Below are positions 27,268 through 35,809 of a stretch of DNA of 64,000 nt, piece after piece (the stretch's first letter is position 1; every line of letters begins with the position of its first letter). This DNA comes from Micromonospora rubida (GTDB taxonomy: Bacteria > Actinomycetota > Actinomycetes > Mycobacteriales > Micromonosporaceae). Both the position numbers and the translations under genes were made by a program. Location of the stretch: NCBI RefSeq assembly GCF_009908295.1, contig NZ_JAAALO010000001.1:930001-994000 (forward strand), read 5' to 3'. Below the pieces are notes generated by a model. The model was not told the DNA's origin. It saw only the letters and a program-made list of their open reading frames with translations, and did not search any database.

Positions 27268-29565
27268 CTACTTGTGTCCCGCCTTCGCTATCTCAGCGAT
27301 GTTGGCGGCGTTCTGCGCCTCCGAGGCGAGGTAGTTCTGGTACGACGAGCGCATCCGCTGCACCGCCTCGTCCAGTGCCTCTTCCAGGACGTCGCTCGCC
27401 TTCCTGAAGTTCCCGGCCAGCAGCGAGAACGTGTTGCCGGCAGGGCTCATCCACATGGACTGGATGTTCTCGAAATTCCGTTGGACGGTCTGCAGGCGCA
27501 TCTCGATGAGGTCCTTCGCCTTCTGTACCGAATTGGCGGCCTCGTTCAACGCCGGCAGATCCACCTTCCAGGTGATCTGCTCGCCCTCCGGGGTTATCGT
27601 CACAACCGGTTTACCGTCCGCGCCGTACGAGGTGGTACCGCTTGGGCCTTCGGTGACGACGCCCCCGCCGGGAGGGTAGTGGAAGCGGGTGCCGGTGGAC
27701 GGGTCATTACCGGTCCATATCTGCACCAATACGCCATTGGCGTCGTACTTGCTGTGATCGTCTCCCTGGGTCCGGATGTTGGACCCGTCGGGCAGCCACT
27801 CAATCGTCTGCGGCTGCTCACCGGGTTCCTCGATCCGGATCGGCCGATCGGTCTCGTCGAACTCCGTGACCACGCCGTCAGGATCGGTCAGCGTGTAATG
27901 GCCGCCGTCGAGGGCCTTGTAGATGGAGGCCGTCGACTCGTCATCGCCCTCCCAGACCTTGATCGGGACTCCGTCCTTGCCGAACAACACATGGGTGTCA
28001 CCGGTCGTCCCCACATAAGAATCATCATCACGGTACGCATAGGTCGTGACCGTGCCGTCGGCCTTCATGGTCCGGCTTACCAGCCGGTCGTCCGCCGAGT
28101 ATTCGACCACATCATCGGGCCCGTCCAACTGGTAACCACCATTGGGCAAGTACTTGTAGTACGCCGCCGACGCCTCACCGTCACCCTCCCACACCTTGAT
28201 CGGCTTGTCATCCTTGCCGTACAACACATGCAGATCGCCCGTCGTACCCACATACTGCCCATCACCCTGATACTCGTACGTCGTCACCACACCATCCGGC
28301 GAGGTCAGACGCACCCTGTCCCCGTCCTTCGTGTACTCCGTAACCGTGCCATCGGCAGCGGTCAACGAGAACGATTTATCCGGCGACCACGAATACACCG
28401 ACGCCGACGCCTCACCATCACCCTGCCACACCTTGACCGGCAGACCGTCCTTCCCGTACAACACGTGCATGTCACCCGTCGTACCCACATACTGCCCGCC
28501 CTCGCGATACTCATACGTCGTCACCACACCATCCGGCGCAATCTGACGCACCCTGTCCCCATCCTCCGTGTACTCCGTCACCGTCCCGTCGGGATCGGTC
28601 AACGAGAAGCCGTTATCCGGCAACCACGAATACGTCGATGCCGACGCCTCATCATCGCCCTGCCACACCTTGACCGGCTTGTCATCTTCCCCGTACAACA
28701 CATGCGAATCACCCGTCGTACCCACATACTGCCCGCCCTCGCGATACTCATACGTCGTCACCACACCATCCGGCGAGGTCAGACGCACCCTGTCCCCGTC
28801 CTTCGTGAACTCCGTAACCGTGCCATCGGCAGCGGTCAACGAGAAGCCGTTATCCGGCAACCACGAATACGTCGATGCCGACGCCTCATCATCGCCCTGC
28901 CACACCTTGACCGGCTTGTCATCTTCCCCGTACAACACATGCGAATCACCCGTCGTACCCACATACTGCCCGCCCTCGCGATACTCATACGTCGTCACCA
29001 CACCATCCGGCGAGGTCAGACGCACCCTGTCCCCGTCCTTCGTGAACTCCGTAACCGTGCCATCGGCAGCGGTCAACGAGAAGCCGTTATCCGGCAACCA
29101 CGAATACGTCGATGCCGACGCCTCATCATCGCCCTGCCACACCTTGACCGGCTTGTCATCTTCCCCGTACAACACATGCGAATCACCCGTCGTACCCACA
29201 TACTGCCCGCCCTCGCGATACTCATACGTCGTCACCACACCATCCGGCGAGGTCAGACGCACCCTGTCCCCGTCCTTCGTGAACTCCGTAACCGTCCCGT
29301 CGGGATCGGTCAACGAAAAGCCGCTATCCGGCAACCACGAATACGTCGACGCCGACGCCTCATCATCGCCCTGCCACTGCTTGATCGGCTTGTCATCTTT
29401 GCCGTACAACACATGCAGGTCACCGGTCGTGCCCACATACTGCTCGCCGTCGCGGTACTCGTACGTCGTCACCCGACCGTCGGGCCATACTTGGCGAATC
29501 GCGTGGGCTGACTCGTCGTAGTAGACGATCGATCCGTCCGGCTGGGTGACCTGCTGATCGGCCAT
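27268..29565 (-). CDS. YD/RHS-like repeat protein with C-terminal WXG100-like domain
   Basis: A 765-residue protein from ATG 29565, with AGGAG 8 bases upstream. Residues ~35-600 are seven full copies and further partial copies of a 79-residue beta-repeat (YVGTTGD-HVLYG, then a KVWQGD-type segment, DG-VTE-T-DGDRVR and GVVTTYEY), resembling YD/RHS repeats. The last ~100 residues form a WXG100-like hairpin. It has a degenerate turn (MWMSPAG in place of WXG) and ends with YLASE, a YxxxD/E signal. The export domain is therefore at the C-terminus, opposite to most T7SS effectors. No N-terminal signal peptide and no toxin domain are visible. It could be a secreted surface filament or scaffold; function unknown. 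Confidence 0.88.
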   Translation of the reverse strand: MADQQVTQPDGSIVYYDESAHAIRQVWPDGRVTTYEYRDGEQYVGTTGDLHVLYGKDDKPIKQWQGDDEASASTYSWLPDSGFSLTDPDGTVTEFTKDGDRVRLTSPDGVVTTYEYREGGQYVGTTGDSHVLYGEDDKPVKVWQGDDEASASTYSWLPDNGFSLTAADGTVTEFTKDGDRVRLTSPDGVVTTYEYREGGQYVGTTGDSHVLYGEDDKPVKVWQGDDEASASTYSWLPDNGFSLTAADGTVTEFTKDGDRVRLTSPDGVVTTYEYREGGQYVGTTGDSHVLYGEDDKPVKVWQGDDEASASTYSWLPDNGFSLTDPDGTVTEYTEDGDRVRQIAPDGVVTTYEYREGGQYVGTTGDMHVLYGKDGLPVKVWQGDGEASASVYSWSPDKSFSLTAADGTVTEYTKDGDRVRLTSPDGVVTTYEYQGDGQYVGTTGDLHVLYGKDDKPIKVWEGDGEASAAYYKYLPNGGYQLDGPDDVVEYSADDRLVSRTMKADGTVTTYAYRDDDSYVGTTGDTHVLFGKDGVPIKVWEGDDESTASIYKALDGGHYTLTDPDGVVTEFDETDRPIRIEEPGEQPQTIEWLPDGSNIRTQGDDHSKYDANGVLVQIWTGNDPSTGTRFHYPPGGGVVTEGPSGTTSYGADGKPVVTITPEGEQITWKVDLPALNEAANSVQKAKDLIEMRLQTVQRNFENIQSMWMSPAGNTFSLLAGNFRKASDVLEEALDEAVQRMRSSYQNYLASEAQNAANIAEIAKAGHK
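27950..29480 (-). repeat. 237-bp tandem repeats
   Basis: Seven units of 237 bp (79 codons) encode the YD-like repeats. The units bounded near 28741, 28978 and 29215 are virtually identical, while the outer units are diverged. This shows recent expansion in the middle of the array. Confidence 0.9.
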
Positions 29566-29704
29566 CGACTAGCTCCTCACGCGACCTTTTCGTCCGCGCG
29601 GGGGGCGACTGGGGGCGGCGCGGGCGCGGCTCAGCCTGCCAGACGGTGAAGGGGACGCGGCAGTGGCCGATTCGAGCGACCCCGCCGACCCGACGAGCGG
29701 GACA

Positions 29705-29730
29705 TGAACCATCGCCCGCGTGCCACCGTT
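29705..29730 (+). promoter_or_regulatory. ECF (SigL-like) promoter for the beta-helix/AAA gene
   Basis: TGAACC at 29705-29710, 16 bases, then CGTT at 29727-29730. The predicted transcription start falls at or just before the ATG at 29740, so the messenger would be leaderless or nearly so. Confidence 0.72.
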
Positions 29731-29739
29731 TACACGGCC

Positions 29740-32447
29740 ATGACCGCCACCACACCGCCCAGCCCTCCACCGGTGAGGGGCCGTGGCACCCAGCGGGTCG
29801 CGGCCCGGGGGTGGGGCAGCCACCGCACCATCACGGCGGCGCTTCGGGCGGCGTCCAGCGGTTCGGTGATCAGTGTGTCCCGGGGCGTCTACCACGAGAA
29901 TGTCCTGATAGACCGGGACATCAGCATCGTGGCCGACCGCGAGCACGGCCCGGTGGAACTGGTGTCGACCGGCGGGCCGGCCCTGGTCAGCCGGGCGGGT
30001 GCGGCCCTGGTGCACGGCCTGACCGTGCGTGGGGCGGTGCACACCAGCGACGGCGTGTTGACGATGGTCGACTGTGACGTGTCGGGCGGCGAGGTGGCGG
30101 CGGACGGGTGGGCCCGGCCGGTGCTGCGCGACTGCCGCATCCACTCGACCACCGGGGCCGGGCTGCGGCTGCGCGGGGATGCCCAGGCCGAGGTGGTCGG
30201 CTGCGCCATCGAGGGAATCGACGGCGACGCGGTCGTGGTCGCCCAGTCGGCTTCGGTGATGCTGCGCCACACGACGGTCACCCGGCCGTCCGGCAACGGG
30301 GTGGTGCTGTCGGACCGGGCCTCGGCCGAGCTCGACGAGTGCACCGTGACGCACACCGGCGGCGTGGGGGTGCACGCGCAGGAGCAGGCTCAGTTGACGC
30401 TGCACGCGGGGCGGGTCAGCGACACCGCCGGTGACGGCATCCGGCTGGTCGGTGCGCCGCGCGACGCGGACTCCGCCGATGCGCATTCGGCGGAGGCGGA
30501 CGCGGGGGCGTGCCAGGCCGAGGTGGGCGACACCGTCGTCACCCGTAGCGGCGGCAACGGCCTGTCGGCGTACGGCGCGGCGCAGCTCACGGCGCGAAGC
30601 GTCAAGGTGGACGACTCGGCACGCAGTGGGCTGTACGCGCAGTCGGGCGCGCGGGTGGTCCTGGCCGGGTGCGAGATCGGCACCACCGGCAGCACCGGGT
30701 TGGCGGTCCGGGACGCGCGCCTGGAGGCAGTCGAGTCCACGGTCGCCCATGCCGGCGCGAACGGCGTCTTCGCCGACGGTGATGCCCGCGCGGTACTGCG
30801 GCGCTGCGCGCTGCGCGACTCCTCGTTCAGCATCGTGCACCTGGCCGGCCACGCCGACGTCGAACTCGATGACTGCACGATCAGCGGCACCCCGCAGCAC
30901 GGGGTGCGGGTCACCGGACGGTCGTTCCTGCGGATGTCCGGCGGCACCGTGAAGCGCGCCGAGATGACCGGCGTGCAGGTCGAGGAGGACGGCGACGCGA
31001 CGGTGCGGCACACCACGATCGAGAACGTGGCCGTCGGAATCCGGGTGGAGACCTCGCACCGGCCGCTGTTCGAGGACTGCACGGTCCGCTCCACGCCCCA
31101 GGCGGGCATGGAGGTGGGGCCGGACTCCGGCCCGACCGTACGGGACAGCCACTTCTCCGACAGCGGCGGCGCCGGGGTCTTCCTCGACCGGGACAGCGCG
31201 GCGACCATCGAGGACTGCGTGATCCTCGACGCCGGTGGCAGCGGCCTGGTGGTGTGGGACGACGCCCGGCCGGTGGTGCGGACGCTGCGCGTACGCGACT
31301 GCGGCAAGAACGGGGTCTACTTCAGCACGGGCAGCGCCGGTGTGCTGGACGACCTGACCGTCTCGGCGAGCCAGTTCCCCGCCCTGTTCCTGGGCCCGCA
31401 GGCCCGCCCCCGGATTCGGCGGTGCCACGTGGAGGACACCGACAGCGACCTGAACCTGGCCGAGGGCAGCGAGCCGACGTTCGTCGACTGCACGACCAGC
31501 AACGTGCGGTCGGTCAGCATGCCGACCACCGAGACGCCGACCCGCCGGGTGCTGGCGGGTCAGCCGAGCGGCACACCGGCGGCGGCCGGTTCCGCGCCGG
31601 GGACCGAGGCGGAGGAACGGCCGGATCTGGAGAGCCTGCTGGCCCAGTTGGACGACCTCGTCGGGCTGACCCGCGTGAAGCACGACGTGGGAACCCTGGT
31701 CAGGCTGATGCAGATGGTGAAGCGCCGGCAGGAGGCGGGCCTGGCACCGCCGCCGCTCTCCCGCAACCTGATCTTCGCCGGCAATCCGGGCACCGGGAAG
31801 ACCACGATCGCCCGGGTCTACGGTCAGATCCTCAACGCGCTCGGCATGCTCACGCAGGGCCATCTGGTGGAGGTCGACCGGGGCGCCCTGGTGGGTGAGT
31901 ACGTGGGCGCCACACCGCCCCGAAGACGCAGGCCGCGTTCCGCCGGGCGATCGGCGGCGTGCTCTTCATCGACGAGGCGTACGCCCTGGTGCCCGACGGC
32001 CAGTCCAACGACTTCGGCCAGGAGGCCATTTCGACACTGGTCAAGCTGATGGAGGACCACCGCGACCAGGTGGTGGTGATCGTCGCCGGGTACCCGGACG
32101 AGATGGTCCGCTTCATCGCGGCGAACCCGGGCCTGTCGTCCCGGTTCAACCGCACCCTGACCTTCGACGACTACGTCCCGGAGGAGTTGGTCGACATCGT
32201 GGCGCACCACGCCGGCCAGCACGAGTACCAGTTGGCTGATGTCACCCGACAGGCCCTGACCAACTACTTCTCGTCCGTGAACCGGGCGGACAGGTCCGGC
32301 AACGGTCGGTTCGCCCGCCAGGTCTTCCAGGAGATGACCGAGCGGCACGCCTACCGGATCGCCGACGACAACGACCCGACCAAGGAGCAGCTCAGCACCC
32401 TGCTGCCCGCCGACGTGCCGGAGGAAGCCCGACTGCGGGAGCAGTGA
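29740..32447 (+). pseudogene. Beta-helix plus EccA-type AAA+ ATPase, frameshifted
   Basis: The N-terminal ~600 residues are a right-handed parallel beta-helix of ~23-residue turns (such as VTRPSGNGVVLSDRASAELD). The C-terminal ~270 residues are a CbxX/EccA-type AAA+ ATPase with DLVGLTRVKHDV, Walker A GNPGTGKTT (near residue 681) and Walker B VLFIDEAYAL. After GEYVGAT (31911) the frame is lost. Removing two bases of the ACAC at 31912-31915 restores APKTQAAFRRAIGG and the rest of the ATPase to 32447. This is either a real inactivating +2 change or a sequencing error. EccA is a cytosolic T7SS ATPase linked to substrate handling. The ATG at 29740 is preferred to the one at 29704, which overlaps the -35 box. 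Confidence 0.78.
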
Positions 32448-32505
32448 AGCGGCGGCCGTGACGCCGACTGACCGAGGAAGACCACCGACCCGAGAGGAAT
32501 GTCCA

Positions 32506-33048
32506 GTGGCCGACGAGGAGAAGCCCCCACTGCAGGACGTCACCCCGCCCGACGTGACGATGCACGGGGAGGGATGGCCAAAGCAGATCACCGGCGAGCT
32601 GTCGGGCGCGACGGAAAGCGAGGGGGACCCGAATGCGCCCGTCCCCGTCGTGCCGGAGTTCTCGGTGGTGCTCTCACCGTTCTTCGACGCGCAGAACGCC
32701 GTCATGGCGCCGTTGATGGACGCGGTGATGTCGTACGAAGCGCTGAAGAACATGACCAACGAGCGCAAGGACTGGGTCTTCGCGCAGGCGCATGCGGGCG
32801 ACCTCGGTGAGACGAAGGACAGGTCGACGGCCTGGTCGAGGAACTGGGGTGGCGGCTCGGGGGGTAAACGGATAACCCGCGATCCGGAGCTGGTGAAGGT
32901 GGCGCCGGAGATGAGGGCCGCGCTCGACAACGGGTTGCTGGCCATCGCGGACACGCTGTACCTGGTCGGCGAGTACGTCGGGATGTTGAACACGGTGCCG
33001 CAGGTGTACACCAACGCCGACAAGAAGTCCTTCGTGCCCACCGAGTGA
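32506..33048 (+). CDS. Unrecognised protein downstream of the EccA-like gene
   Basis: A 180-residue protein from GTG 32506, with GAGAGGA about 9 bases upstream. The in-frame start at 32458 would include a Pro/Arg-rich tail and lacks a good site. The N-terminus is acidic and Pro-rich. A helical part (FFDAQNAVMAPLMDAVMSYEALKNMTNERKDW in two halves) and a Gly-rich turn follow, then a second helical part (LLAIADTLYLVGEYVGML). I see no signal peptide or membrane segment. It is probably co-transcribed with the ATPase 58 bases upstream, so a T7SS accessory or Esx-like role is plausible but unproven. Confidence 0.75.
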   Translation: MADEEKPPLQDVTPPDVTMHGEGWPKQITGELSGATESEGDPNAPVPVVPEFSVVLSPFFDAQNAVMAPLMDAVMSYEALKNMTNERKDWVFAQAHAGDLGETKDRSTAWSRNWGGGSGGKRITRDPELVKVAPEMRAALDNGLLAIADTLYLVGEYVGMLNTVPQVYTNADKKSFVPTE

Positions 33049-33124
33049 CCGTGGGGCCGAAAGGACACGGCGGTGGCCGGTCTTCGGGTCCGCTCCGACC
33101 GTCGGGGCGGGCCCGTGCGGCGGG

Positions 33125-33706
33125 TCAGCGCTCGTCGCGCCCCCGGGTGCCCGGCGTGAACCCACGCTCGATGAGTTGCTCCCGCAGCGCCCGCAGGGCG
33201 TAGAAGGTACGCGACTTCACGGTGCCTGGCGGCACGTCCAGCACTTCCGCCGCCTCCGCGATCGAGTGCTCCTGGAAGTAGATGGCCACCAGCGCCGTGC
33301 GCAGCCGCTCGGGCAGGGCGGCCAGCGCCGCCCGCACCTCGCGCGCGTCGAGCAGTCGGTCGATCTCGTCGTCGGGCCGGGAGAACGATTCCATCCGCTC
33401 GTCCGACATCTCGGTGGGCCGTGCCTGTGCGGCGCGGACCTGGTCGATGGCGATCCGCCGGGCGACCGTGAACAGCCAGGCCCGGCTCCACCGGCCGTCC
33501 GCCGACTGCGCCTCGGGATGCTTCCAGGCGCGCAGCAGGGTTTCCTGCACGATGTCCTCCGCCCGGTGCCGGTCACCGTTGGTCAGGCGCAGCAGGTAGC
33601 TCAGCAGGATGGGGGCGTGCGACTGGTACAGGTGACGCAACGCCCCATCATCTGTCCGGGCGGGACGTCCCTCAGTGGGCGACGGGTGTCCCACGGCCGA
33701 GTCCAT
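33125..33706 (-). CDS. ECF RNA polymerase sigma factor (SigL-like)
   Basis: A 193-residue protein. Region 2 (LRHLYQSHAPILLSYLLRLT, HRAEDIVQETLLRAWKHP) and region 4 (LPERLRTALVAIYFQEHS, then an HTH in LDVPPGTVKSRTFYALRAL) are clear, and there is no extra domain. The frame continues to a GTG at 33742, but that codon overlaps a TGAACC box. I choose ATG 33706 because the promoter at 33741-33717 predicts transcription starting at or next to it. No anti-sigma factor gene is adjacent: the neighbours are a convergent unknown gene and the divergent transglycosylase-like gene. It is the likely regulator of the six TGAACC-N16-CGT promoters, including its own. Confidence 0.9.
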   Translation of the reverse strand: MDSAVGHPSPTEGRPARTDDGALRHLYQSHAPILLSYLLRLTNGDRHRAEDIVQETLLRAWKHPEAQSADGRWSRAWLFTVARRIAIDQVRAAQARPTEMSDERMESFSRPDDEIDRLLDAREVRAALAALPERLRTALVAIYFQEHSIAEAAEVLDVPPGTVKSRTFYALRALREQLIERGFTPGTRGRDER

Positions 33707-33716
33707 GGACTGCACT

Positions 33717-33741
33717 ACGTGGCAGTACCCCTCAAGGTTCA
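33717..33741 (-). promoter_or_regulatory. Autoregulatory ECF promoter of the sigma factor gene
   Basis: On the minus strand TGAACC (33741-33736), 16 bases, then CGTAGTG from 33719. The first transcribed base would fall about 33709-33706, on the ATG at 33706, which suggests a leaderless messenger. Confidence 0.72.
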
Positions 33742-33956
33742 CATCGGAAGCAATCCAGAAGAGGATCGTGGCCGTCCCGACGCCTCCGGCCTACGCAGCG
33801 GGCCGAAATATCCAGATATCAGCAGACGTACCGACACATGACCCACCTTCCCGACGAGACGTACCCTGTTCGGAACTCGGCCGTCCATCGTTGGGCCTCC
33901 GACGGACCGCTGCACCGCTTCGGTCCGACCGCGTCCGATATCGTGATGCCGCAAAA

Positions 33957-33982
33957 TGAACCGGCTTCGACTTTCGCTCGTC
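33957..33982 (+). promoter_or_regulatory. ECF (SigL-like) promoter for the transglycosylase-like and mycosin-like genes
   Basis: TGAACC at 33957-33962, 16 bases, then CGTCGTG from 33979. A leader of ~30 nt carries GGGGAGAG before the GTG at 34020. It shares the 313-bp divergent gap with the sigma factor promoter. Confidence 0.75.
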
Positions 33983-34019
33983 GTGCACGCGACAACGAAC
34001 GTACAGGGGAGAGCGATCC

Positions 34020-35762
34020 GTGAAGGTAACCGCCTTGCGCCGACGGCTGGCCCGGCACGCCGCGACAGTCACCCGTCCAGTGGCCCGAATGGCCCGCGGG
34101 CAGAGCCGCCTGCAGCGTACCGACCTGGCCCTGGCCCTGGTGCTGGTGATGGCGCTGGTCACGGTGGGCCTCCTCGAGTTCGCCCCCGCCCAGGCCCGCA
34201 ACGACCGGTTGGCCGGCAAACCGGTCCCGGCCGGCGACCTGGCCACCATCCAGAGCGCCGCACTGTCCTGCCCCGCGCTGACCGGGCCGCGCCTGGCCGC
34301 ACAGGTCATGGCCGCCAGCGGCTTCGACTCCGGCGCCGTCAGAGCCGGTAACGTCCGGGGCCTCGCCGGCCTCGACGACACCACGTGGCGCAGGTGGGAG
34401 CCATGGCCGAAGGCGCAACTCAGCGATCGACGGGCCAACGTCGTCGCCCTCGCCCACCACACCTGCGAGATGGTCGGCCAACTCCGAGCCGCCGGGGTCT
34501 CGGGTGACCCCTGGCGCACTGCCGTCGCCGCCACCCATGCCGGGCTGCAAGCGGTGCTCGACGTCAAGGCCATACCGGCCAGCGCCCAGAGCTACGTCGA
34601 CACCGTTTCCGCGTACGCGGAGTGGTACACCCGCCAGCCACAGTTCGGTGGCCTGGACCCCACCGCCACCGCATCGCCCGGCCTCCCGCTGGCCGCCGCG
34701 GCAGCCGGCGCCAAACCTCTACCCCAGCAGTACGTCGCCGACGTTGTCCGCGCCGGCAACATCTGTCTCCCCGTCACCCCGGCACGGATCGCCGCCCAAC
34801 TCATGGCCGCCTCCGGCTTCGACCCGAACATGCGCTCCGCCAACGGCGCCCAGGGCATCGCCCAGTTCCTCCCTGAGATCTGGGCCCAGTACGCGGCCGC
34901 GTCGAACTCCCCCGCCGCCTCCCCCTGGAACCCTCACTCCGCGATTCCCATGCTCGGCAGCGTCATGTGCGACCTGTCCGGGCAGCTCTCCGCGCTGACC
35001 GCAGGCGACCCGTACACGCTCGCTCTGGCCGCGTTCCAGTGGGGCACCGGCGCCGTCCGTGCGGCCGGCGGCGCACCCCAGGCCCCGGCGCTCCAGGACA
35101 ACACCAATCGCGTTCTGGCCTACGTGGACTACTACGCCAAGGACAAGCGGCTCGGTGCCCCGCCCTCGCCGACGGCTTCGGCGTCGCCTTCGAAGTCGCC
35201 CGGGCCGTCACCCAGCCAGTCACCCGCCAGCCCGCCGCCCGCCGCCCAGTCGCCTGCCGCGCCGCGGCCCAACCCGCCCGCCGCGCCGACCGGCTACAAC
35301 TTCGAGTCCGGCACCATGGGCTGGCAGCGTGGCCAGAACATCGCTCGCGTGGAGCGGGTCACCACGTTCGAGAACCGTCCCAGAACCTGCTACTCCGGTT
35401 CCTGCCTGCAGGCCGTCGGCGAGTTCATCGCCAGCACCACCCCGCGAAGCGTGTACATCGCACCCGCGAAACCGATCGACATGTCCAAGAAGTCCATGTT
35501 CAAGGTGCAGTTCAACTGCTTCGGTGGGGTGCAGGGCGCGACCGGCTACCGCGCGATCGTCGCGCTGACCGGCAGCGACGGCAGCCGGGTGATCGCGACC
35601 CTGGCCCCCCCGGCGGACACCTGGACGACCCTCTCGGTGAACCTGGCCAACTGGTCCTCGGTGTCGTCGGTGACCCGGATCGAGGTCACCTTCCAGGCGG
35701 TCGGCACCACCTACCCGAACTGGACCGGGAACTTCCAGCTCGACAACGCCACGTGGGGCTAG
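34020..35762 (+). CDS. Lytic-transglycosylase-like protein with two SLT-like domains lacking the catalytic Glu
   Basis: A 580-residue protein from GTG 34020. A membrane anchor or signal lies at residues ~36-58. SLT-like domain 1 spans about 75-200 and domain 2 about 240-375. A Pro/Ser linker follows, then a beta-sandwich domain from ~426 to the end (YNFESGTMGWQRGQ, FQLDNATW) resembling carbohydrate-binding or galactose-binding modules. Domain 2 keeps AQGIAQFLPEIW. In both domains the residue before SGF, normally the catalytic Glu, is Ala (A99 and A264). Two more motif positions are degraded in domain 1. It is probably a cell-wall-binding pseudoenzyme serving the T7SS. The mycosin-like gene follows after 47 bases. 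Confidence 0.82.
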   Translation: MKVTALRRRLARHAATVTRPVARMARGQSRLQRTDLALALVLVMALVTVGLLEFAPAQARNDRLAGKPVPAGDLATIQSAALSCPALTGPRLAAQVMAASGFDSGAVRAGNVRGLAGLDDTTWRRWEPWPKAQLSDRRANVVALAHHTCEMVGQLRAAGVSGDPWRTAVAATHAGLQAVLDVKAIPASAQSYVDTVSAYAEWYTRQPQFGGLDPTATASPGLPLAAAAAGAKPLPQQYVADVVRAGNICLPVTPARIAAQLMAASGFDPNMRSANGAQGIAQFLPEIWAQYAAASNSPAASPWNPHSAIPMLGSVMCDLSGQLSALTAGDPYTLALAAFQWGTGAVRAAGGAPQAPALQDNTNRVLAYVDYYAKDKRLGAPPSPTASASPSKSPGPSPSQSPASPPPAAQSPAAPRPNPPAAPTGYNFESGTMGWQRGQNIARVERVTTFENRPRTCYSGSCLQAVGEFIASTTPRSVYIAPAKPIDMSKKSMFKVQFNCFGGVQGATGYRAIVALTGSDGSRVIATLAPPADTWTTLSVNLANWSSVSSVTRIEVTFQAVGTTYPNWTGNFQLDNATWG

Positions 35763-35809
35763 GAGTCAGGAATCGTGTTGTCAACCCAGACCTACGCCAA
35801 GGACCAACG

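Noticed and set aside
27950..29480. Noncoding satellite or CRISPR-like array
   Set aside because: The unit is 237 bp, a multiple of three, inside an open frame with a conserved protein repeat. There are no short direct repeats separated by unique spacers.
29569..31863. A 764-codon minus-strand frame opposite the beta-helix gene
   Set aside because: Composition is typical of a shadow frame, whereas the plus strand has regular beta-helix turns and an AAA+ ATPase.
31905..31920. Programmed -1 frameshift in the EccA-like gene
   Set aside because: A -1 slip would restore the frame, but there is no slippery heptamer (the local codons are GCC ACA CCG). A 2-base insertion explains it more simply.
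33872..33892. GGAACT with a downstream CGTT as an ECF promoter
   Set aside because: The spacer is only 11 bases; ECF promoters need about 16. The TGAACC-N16-CGTC site at 33957 fits much better.
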